Shown here piece after piece: positions 1 to 7,904 of a stretch of 16,927 nt of DNA. Below the pieces are notes generated by a model. That model was not told where the DNA came from and ran no database searches. It saw nothing but the letters and a program-made list of their open reading frames with translations. This DNA comes from Bacteroidales bacterium (lineage in GTDB: Bacteria > Bacteroidota > Bacteroidia > Bacteroidales > UBA932): the NCBI GenBank assembly GCA_021443605.1, contig JABUTQ010000364.1:1-16927 (forward strand), in the 5' to 3' direction. A program made the position numbers and the translations under genes. How positions within the stretch are numbered: position 1 is the stretch's first letter; each line of letters begins with the position of its first letter.

Positions 1-828
1 GGGAGTACGGACGGTTCCTGGAAAACAATCAAGGAATTGTCCAAGACACATCCGGAGATACGCGGAATATCCTTCCGCCGCAATTACGGGAAATCCGCCG
101 CTTTGTACTGCGGGTTTGATGCGGCACAGGGTGACATCGTGGTGACGATGGATGCCGATTTGCAGGACGATCCCGCCGAAATACCGGAGATGATGCGTAT
201 GATAAAAGAAGAAGGATACGACCTCGTATCCGGTTGGAAGAAAAAAAGATACGACAACAAGCTCACTAAAAACATTCCGTCAAAACTCTATAACGCCACC
301 GCCAGAAAAGTGACCGGAATCAAGTTGCACGATATGAACTGCGGCCTTAAAGCTTACAGGAACGAAGTAGTGAAAAGCATCGAGGTGTATGGCGAAATGC
401 ACCGCTTCATCCCTTATCTTGCAAAACAGGCGGGCTTTTCAAAAATCGGAGAAAAGGTGGTTCATCATCAAGCTCGCAAATACGGAAAAAGCAAATTTGG
501 CATCGAGAGGTTTATGAATGGATTTCTGGATTTGATGTCGATATGGTTCCTGCAGATTTTCGGACGCAAGCCGATGCATCTCTTCGGACTTATGGGCACT
601 TTCACTTTCTTCCTCGGCTTTATCATCACCATCATTTTGATTGTAAAGAAGTTGATACTTCAGGCGAATGGGGCAGTGTTCCGCCCGGTTGCAGACCAGC
701 CGATGTTCTATCTCGCCCTTGTGGCCCTTGTGATAGGCACACAGCTGTTCCTCACGGGATTTTTGGGAGAGCTCGTTTCCCGCAACAGCGCAGAGCGAAA
801 CAGATACGACATAAAGGAGACAATCTAA
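1..828 (+). CDS. Family 2 glycosyltransferase (DPM1/GtrB/ArnC-like), 5' end cut by window
   Basis: The reading frame is already open at base 1 and the first visible residues, GSTDGSW, are the end of the GT2 nucleotide-sugar motif (usually DDGSTDGS), so roughly 40 N-terminal residues lie outside the window. The 275 visible residues contain the DxD-type metal/UDP-binding motif DADLQDDP (about residues 52-59), the acceptor-side motif HDMNCGLKAYR and MHRFIP, then two hydrophobic helices (about 195-215 and 235-255). This is the layout of membrane-anchored GT2 enzymes that move a sugar from a nucleotide sugar to polyprenyl phosphate (DPM synthase, GtrB, ArnC). The exact donor and acceptor cannot be read from the sequence. 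The protein probably acts at the cytoplasmic face of the inner membrane in envelope glycan or lipid modification. A strong hairpin follows the stop codon, so this is the last gene of its transcript. A TTG at 37 is in frame but is not a start, because conserved motif precedes it. Confidence 0.93.
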   Translation, partial: GSTDGSWKTIKELSKTHPEIRGISFRRNYGKSAALYCGFDAAQGDIVVTMDADLQDDPAEIPEMMRMIKEEGYDLVSGWKKKRYDNKLTKNIPSKLYNATARKVTGIKLHDMNCGLKAYRNEVVKSIEVYGEMHRFIPYLAKQAGFSKIGEKVVHHQARKYGKSKFGIERFMNGFLDLMSIWFLQIFGRKPMHLFGLMGTFTFFLGFIITIILIVKKLILQANGAVFRPVADQPMFYLALVALVIGTQLFLTGFLGELVSRNSAERNRYDIKETI

Positions 829-848
829 TCGTCTTTTTCACAGAAAAC

Positions 849-883
849 AAGAACGGGCCGCGAAATGTTCTCGGCCCGTTCTT
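849..883. terminator. Bidirectional intrinsic terminator between convergent genes
   Basis: A perfect 12-bp inverted repeat (arms 849-860 and 872-883, GC-rich centre GGGCCG/CGGCCC, 11-nt loop) lies between the glycosyltransferase stop at 828 and the S41 peptidase stop at 901. It is followed by TTATTT on the plus strand and by TTGTTTTC on the minus strand, so it can end transcription from both sides. Confidence 0.85.
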
Positions 884-900
884 ATTTGATTATCAAGGAA

Positions 901-3900
901 TTAATCTCCCCAATAGTGGAAGTCCCTGACATCTTCGAGGAGGGCCTTCACGGCTGCCTCAAGCTGCTCGTCCCTTCCAAGCTCCAGTTTCTCAACACTG
1001 TTGCGCACCTTGATGTCGGGTTCAAGCTGAGTATTTTCGAGATAAGTACCATCTTCAGCACGATATCCAATGACGGGCAGACCGAAGTAAAGTGTCTCAT
1101 CCTGAAGGTCTTCCCAAGTTACGGTGCTCATAGTTCCCGGTACGGGCATACCCACCAGCTTGCCCATCTTCTTGTAGTTATATACCCAAGGAGTGCCGTG
1201 AGCATTGCTGTAGTTCGCCTCGCCGATAAGCATTATCGAAGGTTTCACATAACGGCGTGAAGGCATCACGCAGGATACCTTGCCGCGAATCACCTGCTCA
1301 AGATACTTTTCTCCACTGAAAAGAATCTCGATATCTTCGTGCAGACGTCCGCCACCATTGAAGCGGGTGTCTATCACCATACCTTTGCGCTTGTTGTATT
1401 TGCCGAGAATATCTGAATAGATGTCGCGGAAGCTTGCATCGTTCATTCCCTTGATATGGACATAGCCAAGCTGGCCGTTGGAGAGTTTGTCTACCATTTC
1501 GGCATTGTGTTTCACCCATCTTTCATACATAAGATTTGACAGGGTGCTGCTGCTTATAGGTTTCACGAGTTCCTCCCAGCGTTTTCCGTCCTTGGGTGAA
1601 TAGAGACCTACAAGCACCTGCACACCGGCTTTGTGGTTCAGAAGCGGGAAATAATCCATATCTTTTGTAACTTTCACGCCATCAATACTTTCAATAACAT
1701 CTCCGGCTTTCAGTTTTGAAACTTTCTTATCGAAAGGACCGCCTGCAAGCACCTCTGCAACCTTCAGTCCGTCGCCTTTGTAATTTATGTCGAAGAGCAC
1801 TCCGAAGTTTGCGGTTGCATCGGGATTAGAGAAAGTGTAACCTCTGAAACGGGAGCCAGAGTGGGAAACGTTAAGTTCACCGAGCACCTCGCTCATAAGC
1901 TCTGCAAAATCGTAGTTGTTGTTGATATGAGGAAGGAAAGGCTCAAAGTCTTTCTTTATCTGGACAAAATCGGCTCCGTGATTGTCAACGTTGAAATAAC
2001 GGTGCGCCTGCTGCAGGAAGATATGGTCGAACATATACTTGCGCTCTGCGGCATGGTCGAGAGTCATAGTGTTGTCGTATCTGATTTGGGTAGTATTGCC
2101 GCTCTTCGTATTGATTTTCTGGATTCCGGCTCCCGAAAGCAAGAAAAGATTCTCTCCCTTGTCGTCAAAAGCGAGTGTACCCCCGCCGATTCCCTTCTTG
2201 AGAATCTTGATTCCCCTTTCGCGGACATCAACCTCCCACAAATCCTGTCCCTTTTCAAAGGAAGCGATGAAATAGAATTTCTCTCCGTCTTTTGACAATG
2301 CACCTGACGATACATTGGATGACATAGGTGTAAGGCGGATAATCCTCTCATCAAGCCCATCTATCTCAACCACAATATCTTTTGAAGGTTTATCTTCCTT
2401 TTTTGCATCAGCTTTTGCCTTCGGGTCATCTTTCTTGTCAGATTTGTTGGCAAGATCCTTGGCAGCCTTTTCTTCCTGCTTGAGCAAAGCATACTCTTCC
2501 TTGCTCATTGTGAAGCGGTCGTACGCATCTTGATTGAGAAAAGCGACAAAGGCATCGTTCTGGCTTCCCCAAGAAGCGTGGGAGCGCATACCGTAACGGT
2601 TTGACGTAAAGATAATTGCATTACCATCCATAGCCCATCTCGGACGACTTGTAATATATCCGTTGTCTGTGATGTTGTGTATTTTCATATCACCGGCTGC
2701 GCTTACGATTCCCACGTCCGTATAAGGGTCGCGGCCATTGGTTGTCAAATCAAGGCAGAACCATTTTCCGTCAGGAGACCATTGATATGAGAATTTGCTG
2801 GCTGTAGTGCCGTGATGCTGCACACCATCTGTGATTTGCCTTACCGCCTTGGTGTCAAGATTGAGCACCTTCAACACGCTGCGGCTCTCGATGAAGGCGA
2901 TTTCTTTACCATTTGGAGAAAATTGCGGATATGTACGCTCTATGCCGTCTTCGGGGAATAAGCGTTCCTCTTTGACAAGGGTGGCATAAGCGAAATTAGG
3001 ATCTTCTTTCCTAACGATTTTTGCAGTATAAAGACTATAGTAACCATCTCTTTCTGAGCAATATACAAGCGTGCGTCCATCGGGAGCCAAACTTGGAGAC
3101 GATTCAGCGGCAGCTGTATTGGTAATCTGTTTTGTGGTTGTAAATTCATCGGCCGTCACAAATATCTCACCTCTTGAAACGAAAGCGAACTGCTTGCCGT
3201 CCGGTGTCATCACGATACTTCCGGCCCTGCCGAACTTACCCCTTTCGGGAACGTTCTGCCAATCGTTCACTATGTCGATTTTTACCTTTTCGGGCTTTCC
3301 GTCAACCTTCTGGGTATAAATTTCGCCCTGGTATCCGAAACAGAGTGTTCCATCGTTTGCGACAGTGAGGAAACGTACAGGATATTTCTCGAAGAAAGTT
3401 ATCTGCTTGGCTTGCTGTGGATTGCGATAATCGCCTCGGAATACGTTCATACATTTGTCATTGACTCTCTCGCTGAGGAATACCATCTCACCATTCTTTC
3501 CGGGGACAAAGCGAGGGTCGCGGTCTTCTCCAATATTTGTGGTGAGGATAGTGTGAGTGTTCTTCTTGGCATCGTAATAGACAAGGTCGCGAGCCACAGA
3601 CGAAACCTGATGTTTGCGCCATTCGTTCTCGCTCCCCTTGCGGTCATAATAGAGGAATGATTTTCCATCCTTGTCGAAGCTTACGCTGCACACCGTGGCG
3701 GTTGTTACAAGTTCCGGACGGCCGCCGGTGACTGGGGCCTTGTAAAGTTCCTTCATCCAAGCTGCTGCGAACTGGGCATTCTCGGCGTTTTTCTGAAGTG
3801 ATGCGGTGTAATAGATATATTTGTCGTCGGAAGAGAAAGCCATCGGAACTTCTGCCGTAGAGTTGGTTGTAACCCTTGCGGCTGCTCCCCCTTCAACTCC

Positions 3901-4176
3901 TACAACATATACGTCGAAATTGCCGTTTCTGTCGGAAGCGAAAGCGATTTTGCTACCATCATTTGACCATACTGGATTGTAATCGTATGAAGTCGTGGTG
4001 GTAATCTGTTTTGCCATTCCACCCTGTGCATCCACAACATATATGTTTCCCATATAAGTGAATGCGATTTTATCGCCCTTTGGCGATATTGCATTGTATC
4101 TGAGCCAAAGCGGCTGGGCATACAATGTGCCCCCCACAAAGAGGAGCATTGCGAATGCGGTTAGTAACTTTTTCAT
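901..4176 (-). CDS. Secreted tricorn-like S41 peptidase (beta-propeller, PDZ, C-terminal protease)
   Basis: The product is 1091 residues from ATG at 4176. A TTG two codons upstream is in frame, but the ATG gives a normal signal peptide (MKKLLTAFAMLLFVGGTLYAQ) and is preferred. Residues about 25-550 carry repeated SPDG/SNDGSKIAF-type blades of PD40 (TolB-like) propellers. A Lys/Asp/Ala-rich linker (about 563-600) follows, then a second short propeller segment, a helical core module, a PDZ domain (about 795-860) and an S41 domain. By analogy with tricorn, the catalytic residues should be His about 772 in ELNVSHSG, Ser about 990 in NYSNAHG and Glu about 1047 in YLENTQLEPD. All three are present, so the enzyme looks active. 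Such proteins degrade peptides, here probably in the periplasm. The gene starts 21 nt after the HD-domain gene on the same strand and is probably co-transcribed with it. Confidence 0.93.
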   Translation of the reverse strand: MKKLLTAFAMLLFVGGTLYAQPLWLRYNAISPKGDKIAFTYMGNIYVVDAQGGMAKQITTTTSYDYNPVWSNDGSKIAFASDRNGNFDVYVVGVEGGAAARVTTNSTAEVPMAFSSDDKYIYYTASLQKNAENAQFAAAWMKELYKAPVTGGRPELVTTATVCSVSFDKDGKSFLYYDRKGSENEWRKHQVSSVARDLVYYDAKKNTHTILTTNIGEDRDPRFVPGKNGEMVFLSERVNDKCMNVFRGDYRNPQQAKQITFFEKYPVRFLTVANDGTLCFGYQGEIYTQKVDGKPEKVKIDIVNDWQNVPERGKFGRAGSIVMTPDGKQFAFVSRGEIFVTADEFTTTKQITNTAAAESSPSLAPDGRTLVYCSERDGYYSLYTAKIVRKEDPNFAYATLVKEERLFPEDGIERTYPQFSPNGKEIAFIESRSVLKVLNLDTKAVRQITDGVQHHGTTASKFSYQWSPDGKWFCLDLTTNGRDPYTDVGIVSAAGDMKIHNITDNGYITSRPRWAMDGNAIIFTSNRYGMRSHASWGSQNDAFVAFLNQDAYDRFTMSKEEYALLKQEEKAAKDLANKSDKKDDPKAKADAKKEDKPSKDIVVEIDGLDERIIRLTPMSSNVSSGALSKDGEKFYFIASFEKGQDLWEVDVRERGIKILKKGIGGGTLAFDDKGENLFLLSGAGIQKINTKSGNTTQIRYDNTMTLDHAAERKYMFDHIFLQQAHRYFNVDNHGADFVQIKKDFEPFLPHINNNYDFAELMSEVLGELNVSHSGSRFRGYTFSNPDATANFGVLFDINYKGDGLKVAEVLAGGPFDKKVSKLKAGDVIESIDGVKVTKDMDYFPLLNHKAGVQVLVGLYSPKDGKRWEELVKPISSSTLSNLMYERWVKHNAEMVDKLSNGQLGYVHIKGMNDASFRDIYSDILGKYNKRKGMVIDTRFNGGGRLHEDIEILFSGEKYLEQVIRGKVSCVMPSRRYVKPSIMLIGEANYSNAHGTPWVYNYKKMGKLVGMPVPGTMSTVTWEDLQDETLYFGLPVIGYRAEDGTYLENTQLEPDIKVRNSVEKLELGRDEQLEAAVKALLEDVRDFHYWGD

Positions 4177-4197
4177 ATTCAAGTGTTTAGTATTATA

Positions 4198-4821
4198 TTA
4201 GTTATTTCTGTTCGATTCCCATATTTGGTCGAAGATTGCCCGGATTGATTTTTCATCATTCATCATCTCACGCAACTGTTCCAGTTTGCGATGATTTTCA
4301 GAAAATTCGAAATGGAGTTTGAGATACCCTCCGTATCCATATTTCTCTTTAAGATGCTTGAGCATCCTGTCATATTGCTCTTCTTTCTCCAGTTCGGGAT
4401 AATAATTCAGGCCGTATTGTATTGTGCGTAAAATGATTGTGTGGGGGTCTATCTGACGGTCCGCCTCCGCCACGATGCGGCCATAAATCCCGCGAGGCTC
4501 ATTCTTTGCGGAAGCCCTGTGGTCTTCAATCGCCTCAGCCATAGTAACAAGCTGGCCTTGTGTAAAATACTGTTTCAGAACATCATCCGCGAGGAGCATC
4601 TTCGCAGATTCGATATGGTGAAACTCCCGTCCTTTGACAATTCCCAAATCGTGATAAGCCGCTATGGCATAAACCATATCGGTATCAACGTCAAAATGGG
4701 ATGCGATTTCCAAGCTTTGGTTTATTACTTTATTAATATGATCCAACTGATGTGCTTTGTCGTAGCCATCGTATCGGGGAAGTATCTCTCTCTCAATGTA
4801 TCTCTTCAAATCATCGTTCAT
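4198..4821 (-). CDS. HD-domain metal-dependent phosphohydrolase
   Basis: This 207-residue cytosolic protein has the full HD signature: His28 (in AHQLDHINKV), His57-Asp58 (AAYHDLG) and Asp121 (AEADRQID). Extra histidines at 68-69 and 101 (AIEDHRAS) could also bind metal. HD proteins of this size hydrolyse phosphate esters of nucleotides or related small molecules, but the substrate cannot be told from sequence. There is no signal peptide and no RelA/SpoT synthetase or other fused domain. It is the first gene of a leftward pair with the tricorn-like peptidase. A possible -7 box (TAAATTTG) lies only 4 nt before its ATG, which would leave almost no 5' leader. No other in-frame ATG occurs before residue 49, past the first HD histidines, so the start is probably right. 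Confidence 0.88.
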   Translation of the reverse strand: MNDDLKRYIEREILPRYDGYDKAHQLDHINKVINQSLEIASHFDVDTDMVYAIAAYHDLGIVKGREFHHIESAKMLLADDVLKQYFTQGQLVTMAEAIEDHRASAKNEPRGIYGRIVAEADRQIDPHTIILRTIQYGLNYYPELEKEEQYDRMLKHLKEKYGYGGYLKLHFEFSENHRKLEQLREMMNDEKSIRAIFDQIWESNRNN

Positions 4822-4825
4822 AGCA

Positions 4826-4833
4826 CAAATTTA
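4826..4833 (-). promoter_or_regulatory. Possible -7 box for the HD-domain gene
   Basis: TAAATTTG on the minus strand fits the Bacteroidota -7 consensus TAnnTTTG. No TTTG is visible 19-21 nt upstream, and the distance to the ATG (4 nt) is far shorter than the 20-45 nt seen for most promoters in this window. It is either a promoter for a leaderless mRNA or a chance match in AT-rich DNA. Confidence 0.35.
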
Positions 4834-4859
4834 ATATTATTTTTAATCATCTTTTTAAC

Positions 4860-4885
4860 TTGCAGCAATAAAAATTATACTTTTG
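4860..4885 (+). promoter_or_regulatory. Promoter of the peptidase/barrel operon
   Basis: TACTTTTG at 4878-4885 matches the TAnnTTTG -7 consensus and lies 24 nt before the ATG at 4910, like the other promoters here. The upstream TTG at 4860-4862 is only 15 nt away, so the -33 element is poor. The T-run at 4852-4856 is the alternative. Confidence 0.6.
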
Positions 4886-4909
4886 CATTTTTAAAAAGTC
4901 CGATAATTT

Positions 4910-7894
4910 ATGAATTTTAGAAAGTTATTTACAGTCATCTCTGCTCTGACACTGCTGGCAACCAATATATATGCACAATATTACACACTCGGCAATGACC
5001 CATACAAGAAATGGAGGCAAATTCACACCGAGCATTACAAAATTGTATATCCCGCTGAAATAGACTCGCTTGCAAGGGTTTTCGCCGCAAATATCGAATC
5101 GGTGAGAAGCGAGGTGATGCGCCCCTTGGATATAGATCCGGCACCGATCTCGGTAATTCTCCATTCATTCAGTGCAAAAAGCAACGGCAGTGTGGCGTGG
5201 GCGCCCAAACGGGTCGATATGTACACGACACCAGCAATGTATAATTATATGGCTGAGCCTTGGGTATATGATTTGTCGCTCCACGAAAGCCGCCACGTGG
5301 GACAGATGGAGTCGTTCAAAAAGGGAGGATTCTTCCGTATAGGCTCGTATATCATTGGGCAACAGATGTTTGGAATCGGAGCTGCACTGTGGCCGTCAAA
5401 ACAGTTTCTTGAAGGAGATGCCACCGCAGCAGAGACGGAGCTTTCTCGCGGCGGCCGTGGCAGGAAAGCGGAATTTCTGCAATATTTCCGCACCGCCCTG
5501 CTTTCAGGGGACACCCGTTCGGTGGACAAATGGAAACTGGGCTCGTTCAGGCATTACACTCCCGACAATTACCTTATGGGGTATCTGATAACGTCAAACT
5601 ACAAGGCTTACACCGGTGAATATGACTTTCCCGGAAAATTTATGGAAGTTAAGGCATGCACGCCTTTCACAAAAGGTATCGTCGGCTCGCGAGATACGGT
5701 TCCAGCCGGTGCTTTCGGCGACCATATTGTCAATTTGGCAATAAACAACATGCATCAACTTTGGATAGAAGACGATATCAAGAGGGGAGAAAAGACAGTC
5801 ATAACCGACAGTCTGTTGTCAAAAGTTCCAAAATACTATACAAACTACGTTTCACCCGTTTTGGATTCGAAGCAGGCCTCTGTCTATGCGATAAGGTCTG
5901 GTATGGCAAACAGCCCGGAACTTGTAAAGATTGATCCCGAAACAAAGAAAATCAAGGTAATCAGACAGTTCTCATCTTATTATTCAAAACTTTCGGAAAA
6001 GAACGGAGTGCTATACTGGAGCGAAACAGTAAACGCCGGCCCGTGGAAATTGCTGGATTATTCAGAAATTCACAGTTACAACACACTTACAGGAAGTTCA
6101 AAAGCAGTCACTTCCAAAACCAGATATTTCTATCCCGCTCCATCAACCACGGGAGACACGATTGCGGTTGCTGAGATTCCGTTTGAAGGGTCTTCATTCC
6201 TCACATTGATAGATTCTTACGGCCGTCCTCTCGATGTCAGGGTTGAAACGCCGGAGAAAGGAAGCATCAAGGAAATCGCCTGGCTTGGAAACAGGGCATA
6301 TTGCCTTATCGTGACAAACGACGGATTGGGGCTTTATTCAACTTCGTTCAAAGACGGTTGGAAAATCGAGATTGCTCCCCAATACCAAAATATCCGAAGC
6401 CTCAGGGAGGCTGTGCTCGACATAGACGGGCCGGCGACACAGTGCCTGATTTTCACTTCCGACACAGACAAACTGGACAACATCTATTGCTATATTCCTG
6501 AATCGTCTGAAACCCTGAAACTTACAAATTCAAAATTTGGTGCGGACTATCCGTATGCTACTCCGGACGGAGGGCTGTTGTATAGCAATTTCGGCCATTA
6601 CGGCTATTTCCCGGCATTCAGCTCGTCCGACAATCTCGAATACAAATCTGCCGATATGGCTAATCCGATTGAGCAACCGATTGCTGCCATAAACTCGGAT
6701 CTGGCAGGCAGAGCCTACCCAAAACCAAGCGAAAAGATGCTCTCCGACTACGCAGATGAGAGTAACTATCCCTCTTTGAAATATAACAAATTCGGACATC
6801 TTTTCAACGTTCACAGCTGGGCTCCAATCTACCTCAATCCGGACCCGGTTTTGGAAGGAAGCTTCTCACGTCTGCACGATGTGGCGTCTCTCGGAGTCAC
6901 GGCATTATCCCAAAATGAACTTGGAACAGCAAAGGCATCTCTTGCATACTCTTGGGCCACAGGAACTTATTCAAAAGAGAGAAGACACGCAGGTCATTTT
7001 TCATTTGACTATACCGGATTGATTCCGAACATTCAGGTCAAATTCCACCTCAATAGTGAGTTCCGCTCTGCGTTGGTCTATTTTGCCGACAGCACCGGAA
7101 CCCCCACTATAGGGCGCGCCGACATATCCGACCAGGGAATCCACCTTGCCGGAAGCGTGAGGCTTTATGAGAATTTCCTGTTCGATTCAGACGGCTGGTA
7201 TAGGACACTCTCCCCTTTCCTGCAGTTCAACTGGAACAACAACAAAGCGATAGACAATTTCCGCAAGATAACCGGAAATACAAATTATATCTATGGTGGT
7301 ATCACTTATTCACAAGTCACAGCCAAGAGCGCGGCAATGATATATCCTAAGTTCGGATTCGGAGGGTCGTTCAGAGTTCTCACCCCGTTGAGTTTGTCCT
7401 CACCGACTATGCACTCCACACAATTCTCATTGAGCGCATACGGATACATCCCGGGATTTGCCCAGAACCACGGAATCAAGCTCACCCTGAATGGTGCCAT
7501 AGAGAACAGGAAAAACGGACTTGGAGTCTTCTCAGTAGGGACACTTGTAAGCTTGCCACGCGGATATACCATCTCTTACGACCGCTTGAACTCATCAAGG
7601 TATCTGCTGGGAACAATCGACTACGCCTTCGGCATATACCTCGGTGACGTTTCTCTCGGGCCCGTACTCTATCTAAAGAGATTGCAGGTAATTCCGTTTG
7701 TCGATGGAGCCATCAACCGCATCTACAAAGGTGGTACAGAGGCGATTGGAAGTTTCGGAACCGACCTTATGCTCGATTTTTGCGTAATCCGCAAACAGTT
7801 CAAACTTTCTGCCGGAGTACGCTATGCCCACACCGCAAAGTACGAGGATATGGGACAGAACTTCTTCAAGTTCCTGTTCAATATCGGACTATAA
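4910..7894 (+). CDS. Exported gluzincin-like metalloprotease fused to a propeller-like region and outer-membrane barrel
   Basis: The 994-residue product starts with a signal peptide (about residues 1-22, ending IYAQ). Residues about 30-200 look like a peptidase-MA type domain. HESRH at 125-129 fits the HExxH zinc motif, and FLEGDATAAETE, with Glu168 about 40 residues later, is a good third zinc ligand. This is the gluzincin pattern. Residues about 300-570 have short strand repeats with TPDGG/LLYSN motifs, resembling TolB/PD40 propeller blades. From about 645 to the end the sequence is amphipathic and strand-rich, with many alternating aromatics and a final FFKFLFNIGL, as in outer-membrane barrels. 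The likely location is the outer membrane with the peptidase and propeller in the periplasm. Substrate and topology are inferred. It is followed after 10 nt by a porin-like gene, so the two form an operon. Confidence 0.8.
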   Translation: MNFRKLFTVISALTLLATNIYAQYYTLGNDPYKKWRQIHTEHYKIVYPAEIDSLARVFAANIESVRSEVMRPLDIDPAPISVILHSFSAKSNGSVAWAPKRVDMYTTPAMYNYMAEPWVYDLSLHESRHVGQMESFKKGGFFRIGSYIIGQQMFGIGAALWPSKQFLEGDATAAETELSRGGRGRKAEFLQYFRTALLSGDTRSVDKWKLGSFRHYTPDNYLMGYLITSNYKAYTGEYDFPGKFMEVKACTPFTKGIVGSRDTVPAGAFGDHIVNLAINNMHQLWIEDDIKRGEKTVITDSLLSKVPKYYTNYVSPVLDSKQASVYAIRSGMANSPELVKIDPETKKIKVIRQFSSYYSKLSEKNGVLYWSETVNAGPWKLLDYSEIHSYNTLTGSSKAVTSKTRYFYPAPSTTGDTIAVAEIPFEGSSFLTLIDSYGRPLDVRVETPEKGSIKEIAWLGNRAYCLIVTNDGLGLYSTSFKDGWKIEIAPQYQNIRSLREAVLDIDGPATQCLIFTSDTDKLDNIYCYIPESSETLKLTNSKFGADYPYATPDGGLLYSNFGHYGYFPAFSSSDNLEYKSADMANPIEQPIAAINSDLAGRAYPKPSEKMLSDYADESNYPSLKYNKFGHLFNVHSWAPIYLNPDPVLEGSFSRLHDVASLGVTALSQNELGTAKASLAYSWATGTYSKERRHAGHFSFDYTGLIPNIQVKFHLNSEFRSALVYFADSTGTPTIGRADISDQGIHLAGSVRLYENFLFDSDGWYRTLSPFLQFNWNNNKAIDNFRKITGNTNYIYGGITYSQVTAKSAAMIYPKFGFGGSFRVLTPLSLSSPTMHSTQFSLSAYGYIPGFAQNHGIKLTLNGAIENRKNGLGVFSVGTLVSLPRGYTISYDRLNSSRYLLGTIDYAFGIYLGDVSLGPVLYLKRLQVIPFVDGAINRIYKGGTEAIGSFGTDLMLDFCVIRKQFKLSAGVRYAHTAKYEDMGQNFFKFLFNIGL

Positions 7895-7904
7895 TAAACA
7901 TACT

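Noticed and set aside
2395..2500. Lys/Asp/Ala-rich segment of the S41 peptidase as a sign of frameshift or insertion
   Set aside because: The frame is continuous and charged linkers between propeller modules are common in this family.
865..2533. Plus-strand open frames opposite the S41 peptidase (865-1260, 1861-2295, 2315-2533)
   Set aside because: They mirror the codon pattern of the peptidase gene, whose frame and catalytic motifs are intact. One begins inside the terminator hairpin.
4441..4920. Plus-strand 159-codon open frame opposite the HD gene
   Set aside because: It runs through the HD gene and the divergent promoter region and resembles no known protein.
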